Origin: Treponema sp.
GTDB taxonomy: Bacteria > Spirochaetota > Spirochaetia > Treponematales > Breznakiellaceae
Assembly (NCBI GenBank): GCA_031286095.1
Contig: JAITUY010000107.1
Coordinates: 1-45,301, forward strand
DNA: 45,301 bases
Direction of reading: 5' to 3'
This document shows, one piece after another, positions 27,647 to 35,653 of the stretch (position 1 is the first letter of the stretch; each line of letters begins with the position of its first letter). A model generated the notes under the pieces. The model was not told the origin of the DNA and ran no database searches. It was given only the letters and a program-made list of their open reading frames with translations. Made by a program: the position numbers and the translations under genes.

Positions 27647-28390
27647 TTAATTTCGAGGAAGTTTGAAAATACTAATATGGGTGGGTTTGCTGTATATAGG
27701 CGTAAACTGCACCGTGTGTATACCTTTCGCTACGATATACATGGAAACATAAGCGTAATCCAGTAAACCGCTACGAGCGGATACATCGGCATTAATAGTT
27801 GAGATAGCTTTTTCAAACGCTCTTAAATCGGCTGTATTTCTAAAATATCTATCGCCTTTCGGTTCGGGAGAGATTAAATCACCTGAACGGTAAAGGCGGT
27901 ACGGAGTTCCATCATTGAATGACAATTCAGGATAATCTCCTAGACTCTGAGGAAATGATATTCTGACATTTCCGCCGCCTTTTGACAATATATTATCAAT
28001 ATCTACTCCCTCCAATTCCAGTTTAAAATACTTGCGATTATCAAACAAAGTATTGGCAGGGGTTCCAGACGCTGTACTGGTAGGATCCGTATTTGGATAA
28101 ATAGCGTTATAATCGCCGGCAAGGTCTGAACTAATAATACTTCTAATCGAAGATGTGTTAATTGTACCTGGCTCATCATGTCCGCTTGTATAAATACGGT
28201 AATAAATTAAATAATTAAACGCATAGTCATAATTTGTTAATGACGGAAGAGTTATTACCGCTGAAGTAGTAAATTCGGTTCTGATATTTATTTCCGGCAC
28301 TTGCGGAAGATAATAATATTGCTCTATGCCGCATGTCAACAAAAACACGCTTGCGGCAATGCATAGCAATATCAGCGGCTGTTTAAACAC
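27647..28390 (-). CDS. lipoprotein of unknown function
   Basis: I do not recognise the family. The 247-residue protein has a hydrophobic signal ending in LLTCG, with the lipidated Cys at 20. The start is a GTG at 28390 behind gaggagtaat; an overlapping ATG is in another frame and leads nowhere. The mature part is rich in Tyr, Ser, Thr and Asn and predicted beta strands (ISFPQSLGDYPELSF, YAYVSMYIVAKGIHTVQF), suggesting an envelope or surface protein. It begins one base after the TPR gene stop and is the last gene of the long minus-strand operon. Confidence 0.8.
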   Translation of the reverse strand: MFKQPLILLCIAASVFLLTCGIEQYYYLPQVPEINIRTEFTTSAVITLPSLTNYDYAFNYLIYYRIYTSGHDEPGTINTSSIRSIISSDLAGDYNAIYPNTDPTSTASGTPANTLFDNRKYFKLELEGVDIDNILSKGGGNVRISFPQSLGDYPELSFNDGTPYRLYRSGDLISPEPKGDRYFRNTADLRAFEKAISTINADVSARSGLLDYAYVSMYIVAKGIHTVQFTPIYSKPTHISIFKLPRN

Positions 28391-28391
28391 A

Positions 28392-29060
28392 TTACTCCTC
28401 TATTGCGATAATACGGCTCTGGGCAAGATTCGCCCATGTCTCAATATTCGGCCAATTGGTTAAAATCGCGCGGTACGCTGATACTGCGGCGGAAATGTCG
28501 CCGCGCTGTTCGTTCAGCCTGCCTATAGAAAATTGAGCGCGCGGCGCAGATGGAAAATCAAATTTATAGGAGACGCTTTTTTCCAAAAGCTCAATGGCGT
28601 CATCTATCTTGCCCTGATTTTCTGCGGCTACCGCGGCGTTAAAAAACGCGGCTGGAGCAAGATATGTTTTAGCGCCTGTTTTTGCCGCGTTACGCCACGA
28701 TTCTTCCGCATTCTGCCAGTCTTCCCTGCCGGAATGAATCTGGGCTATAATCGTCCAGCCTCTGGCTCCGGCGTAACCTCTTTTGCCTTTTACAAAAGCG
28801 TTAAGGTCTTCAAGTAATGCGTTTACCTTTTCGGCGGAATCTTCTTCTTTAAGCGATGAGTGCAATTCCGCGTATCTGGAATTTAATTCTTCTGCTTCGG
28901 CGATTGCCTTCTTACGTAAACCAGCTTCCAAAGAAAGATATACAATCGTCCCCGCGAACAGGAAAATAATTATACCCATGATTATATATATGCCTTTTCT
29001 GTTTCTCTTTACAAATTCGCTGAATTTGTCCTCTTCTTTTTGCGTGTTTCCGTTCTGCAT
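28392..29060 (-). CDS. membrane-anchored TPR protein (YfgM/YbgF-like)
   Basis: The start at 29060 (MQNGNTQKEEDKF) follows aaggagaaaga; a longer frame to 29099 lacks such a site. The 222 residues have a basic segment, one transmembrane helix at about 23-43, and then TPR-like repeats (WQNAEESWRNAAK, IDDAIELLEKSVSYKF, ISAAVSAYRAILTNWPN). The layout is like YfgM-type periplasmic chaperone-associated proteins. It lies between an AAA+ activator gene (63 bases upstream) and a lipoprotein gene, so it may help assemble envelope proteins. The role is inferred only from topology. Confidence 0.85.
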   Translation of the reverse strand: MQNGNTQKEEDKFSEFVKRNRKGIYIIMGIIIFLFAGTIVYLSLEAGLRKKAIAEAEELNSRYAELHSSLKEEDSAEKVNALLEDLNAFVKGKRGYAGARGWTIIAQIHSGREDWQNAEESWRNAAKTGAKTYLAPAAFFNAAVAAENQGKIDDAIELLEKSVSYKFDFPSAPRAQFSIGRLNEQRGDISAAVSAYRAILTNWPNIETWANLAQSRIIAIEE

Positions 29061-29123
29061 TTCTTTCTCCTTACGTTTTATGGCGGTTTCGCATTTCACC
29101 GCAGGTGGAATACCGTAAACCGT

Positions 29124-30074
29124 TCAGATACCAAGCTCCCTTATCAATTTTGACAAATAAGTGCGCTGTATGGCAAGTACCCTAGCGGCCTCCGTCTGGT
29201 TCCAGCCGTTTTCCTCCAGTACCTTGCGGATAAAATTCGCCTTAAACACGTTAACGGCTTTTTTAAGATTACGGCCGGGAATTTGCCCGTCCGTACCGGC
29301 AAAATCCCCCTGCTTCATAAATAGGTCTTCTTTGCCTACAAGCTTGTTCCTGCCTATTACACAGGCGCGTTCTATGCAATTTTGAAGTTCTCGGACATTG
29401 CCAGGCCATGAATATGAAATCAGGGCGGAAAGCGCGTCCTCCGTAAACCCCTCAAACTCCTTTTGACCCTGTCTGGCATAATTGTCAAGGAAAAAGCGCG
29501 CCAGTTCGGGGATATCCTCCGGCCTTCTGCGGAGCGGGGGAATAAAAATGGGAAATACGTTCAGGCGGTAGTACAAGTCCGCTCGAAACTTGCCGGTCTG
29601 TACAAGTTCTTCGATGTCCTTGTTTGTGGCGGCAATTATTCGGACATCCACGGTAACGGTAATATCGGAGCCGACTTTTTCAAATTTTCTTTCCTGAATT
29701 ACTCGTAAAATTTTCGCCTGAAGCGGCAGGGGTATGTCGCCGATTTCGTCCAGCAAAATTGTGCCGCCATCCGCCATTTCAAAACGTCCCTGCCTGTTGG
29801 AAACGGCGTTGGTAAAAGCGCCCTTCACATGACCGAACAACTCGCTTTCCAAAAGACCTTCCGGCAGGGCGGCGCAATTTACTTTTATAAAAGGCGCGCC
29901 TGCGCGCCTGCTCCCTGAATGTATAAGCCCCGCAAAAACTTCCTTCCCTACCCCGCTTTCCCCCAAAATAAGCACGGAAGAATCCGTTTTTGCCACCCTT
30001 TCAATAATTTCAATTTGTTCAAGAATTGCGGGGCTTTTCGCTATTATCTTCTGATACCCGTCATTCGGATTCAT
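29124..30074 (-). CDS. sigma-54-type AAA+ activator without sensor domain
   Basis: A 316-residue protein that is just an AAA+ ATPase plus a Fis-type helix-turn-helix. Walker A GESGVGKE is at 38-45, the sigma-54 contact loop reads GAFTNA at 85-90 rather than GAFTGA, Walker B GGTILLDE is at 103-110, and the R-finger region LYYRLNVFPI follows. The HTH (NQTEAARVLAIQRTYLSKLI) is at about 292-311. No receiver, GAF or PAS domain precedes it, so activity would be controlled by expression or by a partner, as with PspF. The start lies 14 bases inside the rpsA end and has no Shine-Dalgarno, suggesting coupling. It is transcribed with rpsA and the two envelope genes downstream. Confidence 0.92.
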   Translation of the reverse strand: MNPNDGYQKIIAKSPAILEQIEIIERVAKTDSSVLILGESGVGKEVFAGLIHSGSRRAGAPFIKVNCAALPEGLLESELFGHVKGAFTNAVSNRQGRFEMADGGTILLDEIGDIPLPLQAKILRVIQERKFEKVGSDITVTVDVRIIAATNKDIEELVQTGKFRADLYYRLNVFPIFIPPLRRRPEDIPELARFFLDNYARQGQKEFEGFTEDALSALISYSWPGNVRELQNCIERACVIGRNKLVGKEDLFMKQGDFAGTDGQIPGRNLKKAVNVFKANFIRKVLEENGWNQTEAARVLAIQRTYLSKLIRELGI

Positions 30075-31797
30075 TTGATTGGGAATTTTTGGACTTTAAC
30101 AGAGAACCTAGCGTGTATGTGGAATCGGAAACTTCCTCCTCCGTCATGTAACGCGACATTTCATCTTTTTGCGCCTTCTTCTGGTATCCGCGCATGGAAA
30201 ACGCGACTTTCTGCTTGTCGCCTTGTATTTCCAGAACGATGGCTTTTATTTTGTCGCCTACATTGATCTTTTTAAGCGCCTCGTCTGGATCATCCTCGCG
30301 GTTTTCCGTAAGGTTCGATTTGTGAATAAGCCCCTCTATTCCGCCTGGTATGCGAAGGAAAATTCCGAAATCGGTAACAGACGCGACTTCGCCTTCCACA
30401 GGTGAGCCGGGTTTGTAAGTTTCGCAGAATTTTTTCCACGGGTCTTCGGAAAGCTGTTTCATGCCTAGTTTTACATTACGGTTGGCCGTATCTACGGAAA
30501 GAACCATAACTTCAACTTCCTGACCGGCAGAAAGCGTGTTCCCAGGATTTTTAACCTTTTTCGTCCATGACATATCATCAATATGAAGGAATCCATCGAT
30601 GCCGTTTTCAAGCTCGACAAACGCCCCTACGCTGGTAACCTTTACCACTTTGCGCTTTATCCTTGTTCCTACGGGATATTTTTCCTCGATGGTTTCCCAC
30701 GGGTTGTCATTAACCTGCTTGAGACCCAGCGATACCCTTCCCGCTTGAAGATCGTAGCCAAGTACCATGCACTCTACAACGTCGCCGCTTTTTAACAAGT
30801 CCTGCGGTTTTTGAATTTTCTTTATCCATGAAAATTCGGAAATATGCGCAAGACCTTCTACGCCTTCTTCAAGTTCGATGAACGCGCCGAAGTCGGTAAG
30901 TTTTGTAACTTTGCCTTTAACAATATCGTTAACGTGGTATTTTTCTTCAAAATGAACCCATGGATCATCGGTGTAATGTTTAAGGGAAAGATTGATTCTT
31001 TTTTCCTTGTTGTCTATGCGTATAACTTTTAATTTTATTTCCTGACCCTTTTTCACATAATCTTTAGGGCGCGTAACATGACCCCAGCTCATGTCGTTAA
31101 TGTGCAAGAGACCGTCAAAACCGCCAAGATCAATAAACGCGCCGAATGAGGTGAAACTTTTTACGATACCGGTAACGTCCGAGCCGATGGGGGTGCTTTC
31201 AAAAAACGCTTTGCGTTTGGTGTCATGCTCCTCTTCCATGCACTTGCGCCTGTTTACGACAATATTTATTTTTCCGTCCGAATAAAGCCTTTCGACATAA
31301 ACGCGCACTTTTAAATTTAGAAGTTTCTCGGGCTTTTCAACTTTCTGTATGTCGGACTGGCTGACGGGAAGAAAAGCGCGGACGCCAGCGCCGAGATTCA
31401 CGTCGAAGCCGCCCTTTACCTGTTTTTCTATAACGCCTTCCACCGCAATATGGTCGGAAAACGCCTGCCTTAAATTTTTCCAGAAAAGTTTCGCGTCCGC
31501 TTTTTGTTTGGAAACAATAACTTCCCCGTATTTATTTTCTTTTGTTATTAAAATAACCTGTACGGTGTCGCCGACTTTCGGAATATCCTGAAATTCCGAA
31601 ATTGGAATTTTACCTTCCGATTTGCCGCCGACGTCGATAAACACCTGATCCGGCGTTACCTGTATTACCTTCCCCTCGATCATCTGGCCTTCTTCCAGCC
31701 TTTCAAAAGATTTAAGGGATTCTTCCTGCAACTGAGTTTGAATGTTCTCAGCTTTTTTTACCGGACTCGTGTCCGATTCCACTTCCTTTTCAGCCAT
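30061..31797 (-). CDS. rpsA: 30S ribosomal protein S1
   Basis: Binds mRNA and helps it load on the 30S subunit. The 578-residue protein holds six S1 RNA-binding repeats, beginning at about residues 36, 117, 203, 288, 375 and 462; repeats 3-5 are closest to consensus (FTSFGAFIDLGGFDGLLHI, LTDFGAFIELEEGVEGLAHI, VTSVGAFVELENGIDGFLHI). A short Lys/Glu-rich head and a Ser/Asn tail flank them. The start follows aaagagaaag. It lies 57 bases downstream of cmk, the classical cmk-rpsA neighbour pair. Confidence 0.97.
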   Translation of the reverse strand: MAEKEVESDTSPVKKAENIQTQLQEESLKSFERLEEGQMIEGKVIQVTPDQVFIDVGGKSEGKIPISEFQDIPKVGDTVQVILITKENKYGEVIVSKQKADAKLFWKNLRQAFSDHIAVEGVIEKQVKGGFDVNLGAGVRAFLPVSQSDIQKVEKPEKLLNLKVRVYVERLYSDGKINIVVNRRKCMEEEHDTKRKAFFESTPIGSDVTGIVKSFTSFGAFIDLGGFDGLLHINDMSWGHVTRPKDYVKKGQEIKLKVIRIDNKEKRINLSLKHYTDDPWVHFEEKYHVNDIVKGKVTKLTDFGAFIELEEGVEGLAHISEFSWIKKIQKPQDLLKSGDVVECMVLGYDLQAGRVSLGLKQVNDNPWETIEEKYPVGTRIKRKVVKVTSVGAFVELENGIDGFLHIDDMSWTKKVKNPGNTLSAGQEVEVMVLSVDTANRNVKLGMKQLSEDPWKKFCETYKPGSPVEGEVASVTDFGIFLRIPGGIEGLIHKSNLTENREDDPDEALKKINVGDKIKAIVLEIQGDKQKVAFSMRGYQKKAQKDEMSRYMTEEEVSDSTYTLGSLLKSKNSQSNESE

Positions 31798-31854
31798 TTC
31801 TTTCTCTTTACCTTGCCTTTCTTTTACTTACTGAATTGTTTAAAAATTTAAAAT

Positions 31855-32496
31855 TTAAACAACTCTACTTATTAATTTGTCATAAACTTGAATAATGGTC
31901 AAGTCTGATGTGTCCAAATATTGAACCCCTTGAGCGATTTTCAGGCTTCCTTCGGGCTTGTTTTTGTCGATTTCATCGCGCTTTAAAATAGCCGTTTTTA
32001 TCTCCTGTAAACTGAGGTTTGACACCCCCTGTTCAAAGCGCCTTTTCGCCCTTGAATCGGCGGACGCATCAAGGTAGAAACGGTACGGAGTGTCTGGGAA
32101 AACCACAGTGGTCATGTCCCTGCCCTCCACCACTACGTTCCGTCCTTCCGCCAAGGAACGGATTAAATCATTGACCATGCGCCTTACAGGAACTATAGCC
32201 GAAAGCGGTGAGGAATTGCGGTCTATTTCATCAGTATGAAGAAGGGGGGTAACATTCTCTCCGTCAAGAAAAACCTGATCTTTTTGGTAGGAAATTTTGA
32301 TGTTTTTGGCAAATTCGATAACTTTTTCGCTGTCTGAGATGTCGATTTTTGCCCTTAAACAGCCTAAAGTTATAGCTCTGTAAAGATTTCCCGAATTGAT
32401 ATAGGTAAAATCCATTTTTTCCGCCAGTAACTTGGCGATTGTGCTTTTACCCGAGCCTGCCGGGCCGTCGATAGCGATTACCATGTGTCCCTTCAT
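31855..32496 (-). CDS. cmk: cytidylate kinase
   Basis: Phosphorylates CMP and dCMP with ATP. The 213 residues show the P-loop GPAGSGKST at 11-19, the NMP-binding NSGNLYRAITLG, the EGRDMTTVVFPD motif and the lid RRFEQG. The ATG at 32496 overlaps the rluB stop as ATGA; a second Met at residue 5 could also serve. It lies between rluB and rpsA. Confidence 0.97.
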   Translation of the reverse strand: MKGHMVIAIDGPAGSGKSTIAKLLAEKMDFTYINSGNLYRAITLGCLRAKIDISDSEKVIEFAKNIKISYQKDQVFLDGENVTPLLHTDEIDRNSSPLSAIVPVRRMVNDLIRSLAEGRNVVVEGRDMTTVVFPDTPYRFYLDASADSRAKRRFEQGVSNLSLQEIKTAILKRDEIDKNKPEGSLKIAQGVQYLDTSDLTIIQVYDKLISRVV

Positions 32497-33179
32497 TGTA
32501 ACTCAGATAACTCCTTTTTTGTAAGGGGTCTGGACCCGCCTTCGGGCAGGTCTCCCAAAAGCACGTTCCCGATTCTGACCCTGCGAAGTACATCGGGGTG
32601 CAAATGAAAATGGGAAAAAACTCTGCGAATTTCGCGGTTTTTGCCTTCTATCAGAATTATCCTAATGCTCTTTCGCCCTGTTCTTTCAGCGGTTTTAGCT
32701 TTGTAGCTTACTCCATCTATCGTTATTCCAGCGCAAAATGCGTCAATCGCGGAATCAGGGATTGGACCCGCCGCCTCCACGACATACTCTTTTTCAAGAC
32801 CGCAGGACGGGTGTCCCAAACGCGCGGCAAAAGCGCCGTCATTGGTAAAAAAGATAAGTCCGCATGACAGGAAATCCAGCCGCCCCACATTGTACAGCCG
32901 CTCTTTTGCCGGAGGAAGCAGGCTAAGCGCAAGCGGCCTCCCCTGCGGATCGCCGGAACTGCAAATGTAGCCTGGCGGTTTGTTCAGAGCGATATAATGT
33001 TTGTTTGTTTCAGGCAGAACGGGTTTTCCGTCCAAAAGTACGGTGTCGCCCTCTTCCACTTTGGTTCCCTGCGCGGTAATTGTTACGCCGTTTACGGAAA
33101 CCCGCCCGCTGGCGATAATTTCTTCCGCGGACCGCCTTGACGCGACACCCGCATGGGAGAGAAAAACTTGAAGCCTAAT
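32493..33179 (-). CDS. rluB: pseudouridine synthase, RluB/RsuA family, with likely ATT start
   Basis: Converts a uridine in rRNA to pseudouridine. The 228 residues comprise an S4 RNA-binding domain (RLQVFLSHAGVASRRSAEE) and the catalytic domain with Asp102 in VGRLDFLSCGLIFFTNDG, followed by KEYVVE and EGKNREIRR. Start choice: the family begins M-RLQ, and the codon at that point is ATT (33179-33177), overlapping the scpB stop and four bases after the strong Shine-Dalgarno ggagggggag. In-frame TTG codons upstream (33242, 33224, 33200) lie deep in scpB and lack ribosome-binding sites. The ATT is therefore the best start, though unusual. Confidence 0.9.
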   Translation of the reverse strand: MRLQVFLSHAGVASRRSAEEIIASGRVSVNGVTITAQGTKVEEGDTVLLDGKPVLPETNKHYIALNKPPGYICSSGDPQGRPLALSLLPPAKERLYNVGRLDFLSCGLIFFTNDGAFAARLGHPSCGLEKEYVVEAAGPIPDSAIDAFCAGITIDGVSYKAKTAERTGRKSIRIILIEGKNREIRRVFSHFHLHPDVLRRVRIGNVLLGDLPEGGSRPLTKKELSELQ

Positions 33180-33726
33180 ACTTCTCCCCCTCCAGTTCAA
33201 ATTTTTCGATATCGCTTTCGCCAAGTTTTGGAAGCTCCGCAATAGAGGAAAGACCGAATATTTTTAGAAATTCCTTCGTTGTTCCGTACATGACGGGACG
33301 GCCGGGAATGTCTTTTTTCCCCGCTTCGCGCACAAGGTTTTTTTCCAGCAAAAGGCGTATCATATTGTCGGCTGAAACGCCGCGTATTTTTTCTATTTCA
33401 GGCCGCGTTACAGGTTGCATATATGCGACTATAGACAGCGTCTCCATTGCGGCGCGCGAGATTTTTCCCTCGCCCTTCCTGCCGTAGCGTTCTTTCAGCG
33501 TCTCCCAGTATTCGCGCTTTACGGAAATCATTATTCCGCCGCCGATATTAGAAAGTTCAAGCCCACAGTCCGTTTCCGCGTAACGGTTTTTTATGTTTTC
33601 AAGCGCGGAAATTACGGTTTCGTTTGAAAGACCTGATATGCGCGAGATAGCGCCCTCGTCTATGGGACATGATTCAAGGTAGAGGATCGCCTCGACAATG
33701 GCGGTTTCTTTTTCAGTACTGCTCAT
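33175..33726 (-). CDS. scpB: ScpB, segregation and condensation protein B
   Basis: Partner of ScpA in the SMC condensin complex that compacts and separates chromosomes. The 183 residues have two winged-helix domains, with the family motif ISRAAMETLSIVAYMQPVTR and RGVSADNMIRLLLEKNLV, then GRPVMYGTTKEFLKIFGL. The ATG follows gtggagcag. It lies 15 bases after scpA and overlaps rluB by three to five bases. Confidence 0.96.
   Translation of the reverse strand: MSSTEKETAIVEAILYLESCPIDEGAISRISGLSNETVISALENIKNRYAETDCGLELSNIGGGIMISVKREYWETLKERYGRKGEGKISRAAMETLSIVAYMQPVTRPEIEKIRGVSADNMIRLLLEKNLVREAGKKDIPGRPVMYGTTKEFLKIFGLSSIAELPKLGESDIEKFELEGEKY
33184..33193 (-). promoter_or_regulatory. strong Shine-Dalgarno that points to the ATT start of rluB
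   Basis: The minus strand reads ggagggggag, then aagt, then ATT. The ggagg core ends nine bases before the ATT, close to ideal spacing. It is inside the last codons of scpB. Confidence 0.65.
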
Positions 33727-33741
33727 TTTACTGCTCCACTG

Positions 33742-34482
33742 CTACGCTTCTACGCTTGCGCTTATATTTGCGCTGGGTTTGATAAGAATATCGCCAAACA
33801 GGCGGTTTTGAAAAATTACAATCATGCGCATTTTTGCGGCTTCCAGAACCGCGAGAAAAGAACATACGATATCGATAACGCCGGAGCGCACGACAAGTTC
33901 CGTAAACCTGCACTCCCCTTTGTTTTCCAGATACTCCATAAGAAGGGCGGTTTTTTCGTTTACTGTAATTTCTTCGTAAAGGTCGATAATACGTTCCGCG
34001 CCTATATTCACGGTCATGGCGGAAAATGTTTTTAAAAGGTCCCAGATGTCCACTTGTTCCCAAATATCGTCGTCTGTAAACGGAAGGTTGTGCTGTAATC
34101 TACGCCTTTCTATTACCCACTCGTTTCCCATTTCCTTTTCTTCCATGAGTTCGGAAAGTTTTTTAAATTTCTGGTATTCGATAAGGCGCTCGACAAGTTC
34201 CGCCCGTGGGTCTTCGCCTTCGCCGTCCGCGTCCATTTCGACAGGCAGAAGGGTACGGCTTTTAATGTATAAGAGCAAAGCCGCCATCGCGTGAAAGGAA
34301 GTAATGTCGTCCAAATCCATTGTTTCGGCATAGCGCAGGTACTCAATGTACTGATCGGTTATCTGGGCGACAGGAATGTCGTAGATATTTATTTCGTTCT
34401 TACGGATCATGTACAAAAGGAGATCAAGCGGCCCTTCAAAATCACTAAGCTTAAAACTATGCGCCTGGGGTTTCTCGTCCAT
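33742..34482 (-). CDS. scpA: ScpA, segregation and condensation protein A (kleisin)
   Basis: Kleisin that bridges the two SMC heads. The 246 residues begin near the canonical FEGPLDLLLYMIRKNEINIYDIP and contain ITDQYIEYL and AALLLYIKSRTLLP. The C-terminal winged helix ends with VVCSFLAVLEAAK-like sequence (IVCSFLAVLEAAKMRMI). The ATG at 34482 lacks a Shine-Dalgarno and lies only about 9 bases after an extended -10 box, so the mRNA may be leaderless. First gene of the minus-strand operon scpA-scpB-rluB-cmk-rpsA and onward. Confidence 0.95.
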   Translation of the reverse strand: MDEKPQAHSFKLSDFEGPLDLLLYMIRKNEINIYDIPVAQITDQYIEYLRYAETMDLDDITSFHAMAALLLYIKSRTLLPVEMDADGEGEDPRAELVERLIEYQKFKKLSELMEEKEMGNEWVIERRRLQHNLPFTDDDIWEQVDIWDLLKTFSAMTVNIGAERIIDLYEEITVNEKTALLMEYLENKGECRFTELVVRSGVIDIVCSFLAVLEAAKMRMIVIFQNRLFGDILIKPSANISASVEA

Positions 34483-34490
34483 ACCGGCTC

Positions 34491-34499
34491 AGTATAGCA
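34491..34499 (-). promoter_or_regulatory. extended -10 promoter of scpA
   Basis: The minus strand reads TGCTATACT, an extended -10 (TGn plus TATACT). The predicted transcription start is near 34484, two bases before the ATG at 34482. A -35 is weak (GGAACA). Confidence 0.6.
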
Positions 34500-34611
34500 T
34501 AAATGAAACGTTTTGTTCCAGTGGGGGGAAAAGTCTGATACAATAAAATTTATATTATCACCATGTTTCCTTATTCCATAATACTCCCTCAATCTATATT
34601 GAACTTACCTT

Positions 34612-34777
34612 TAAATATTCTCACGCAGAGGACGTAAAGGCGCAGAGAGCTGTAATGCGTAAGCCAACCGCTGTTTTCATGCTTCTTCTTCAAAAAAGAT
34701 AAGAAAAACATATTGCAGACGCACAACAAGGTAATTAGGTCCCGTTCTCTGCGTTCTCCGCGAGCTTTGCGTGATGA
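34612..34777. repeat. dispersed intergenic repeat, left flank of GNAT-purL
   Basis: Begins taaatattctcacgcagagg and ends ctccgcgagctttgcgtgat, with inverted GC-rich arms. The interior (gcttcttcttc, then attgcagacgcacaacaagg) is nearly the same as that of the copy at 39396-39567 and lies in the same orientation. Confidence 0.88.
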
Positions 34778-34821
34778 ATTTTTCCGGTGTTTCTTAAACT
34801 TTAAATTACTGTTTTTCAGGG

Positions 34822-35433
34822 CTAAAGATTGCTTAAGCCCGAAAAAATGCAGGACTTGTGAGATAACCAACCGGGTTGTCGAATAAGTCCAATATTTGGT
34901 TTTGCAAAATATTTCTCTTTTTTTATTTCAAAAATGTAATGTAACATATCCATATTATAATAATGTTTCATTATTTCTCTTGATTTTTTCATTCCTATTC
35001 TCTTTGCCACATTTTGTGAAGCAATATTATTACCTCTTATTATTGAATACACCTTTTCAGCATTTAATTTTTCAAATGCATATTTTTTACAACTAAATGC
35101 CGCTTCAACAGCATAGCCATTATGCCAGTGCTTCTTTTTAAATAAATATCCTATTTCTAAATATTCACTTCCGTTTAAATCCTGAATTGTTAAACCGCAT
35201 TGTCCTAAAAATTCATTTGTCCTTTTATGTATTACAGCCCATAACCCAAAGCCATGTTTTTCATAATGCCCAACAATTAATTTATTGTACCAGTTTTTTA
35301 CTTCATCGTCTGAAAACGAATGTTCATAAGCATACATAACATCTTTATCCTGTAATATCTCACATAAATCATTATAATCGCTATCAAGAAATTCACGTAA
35401 AAACAACCTGTCAGTTTCCAATATTGTTCCCAT
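34822..35433 (-). CDS. GNAT N-acetyltransferase, RimJ/RimL-like, with repeat-derived C-terminus
   Basis: A 203-residue acetyl-CoA-dependent transferase. The N-terminus TDRLFLREFLDSDYNDL, the central EYLEIGYLFKKKHWHNGYA and the acetyl-CoA motif NNIASQNVAKRIGM place it in the RimJ/RimL branch, which acetylates protein N-termini or small amines. The substrate is unknown. The last 24 residues (from about 180) come from a dispersed repeat and probably replaced the native stop. The gene is clearly more AT-rich than its neighbours, suggesting transfer. Its start lacks a good Shine-Dalgarno, although TTGACA lies upstream at 35468-35463. Confidence 0.85.
   Translation of the reverse strand: MGTILETDRLFLREFLDSDYNDLCEILQDKDVMYAYEHSFSDDEVKNWYNKLIVGHYEKHGFGLWAVIHKRTNEFLGQCGLTIQDLNGSEYLEIGYLFKKKHWHNGYAVEAAFSCKKYAFEKLNAEKVYSIIRGNNIASQNVAKRIGMKKSREIMKHYYNMDMLHYIFEIKKEKYFAKPNIGLIRQPGWLSHKSCIFSGLSNL
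34838..34895 (-). repeat. second repeat type, copy 1, fused into the GNAT reading frame
   Basis: On the minus strand: aatattggacttattcgaca, then acccggttggttatctcaca, then agtcctgc. The same sequence with a few changes is found on the plus strand at 39768-39826. It encodes the last part of the GNAT protein (NIGLIRQPGWLSHKSC). Confidence 0.85.
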
Positions 35434-35541
35434 ATTTAATATCTCTAATATTTTACTTCTTTTGTCAATATCTTATTTCTAGCTAGCTAATTTAACTGTC
35501 GCATAACTCCCCTTTTAAAAGTACTAAAAAGAAAAACATGT

Positions 35542-35599
35542 AAACAACAACTTTGCCTCCGCAAACCAAAGGTTCAACGCCTTTGAAAGAGGTTTCTCT
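35542..35599. repeat. degenerate half of the dispersed repeat
   Basis: aaacaacaactttgcctccg and aacgcctttgaaagaggttt resemble the right arm of the repeat at 2411-2450 with losses. It lies just upstream of the purL promoter. Confidence 0.5.
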
Positions 35600-35639
35600 T
35601 GGTTTTATTAGGGGGCTTTTTTATTTATATGAATTACCG

Positions 35640-35645
35640 TATAAT
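35640..35645 (+). promoter_or_regulatory. -10 box of purL
   Basis: A perfect TATAAT ends eight bases before the purL ATG at 35654. The predicted start, about 35652, would leave a two-base leader. The -35 region is T-rich and weak. Confidence 0.6.
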
Positions 35646-35653
35646 CTATAAAA

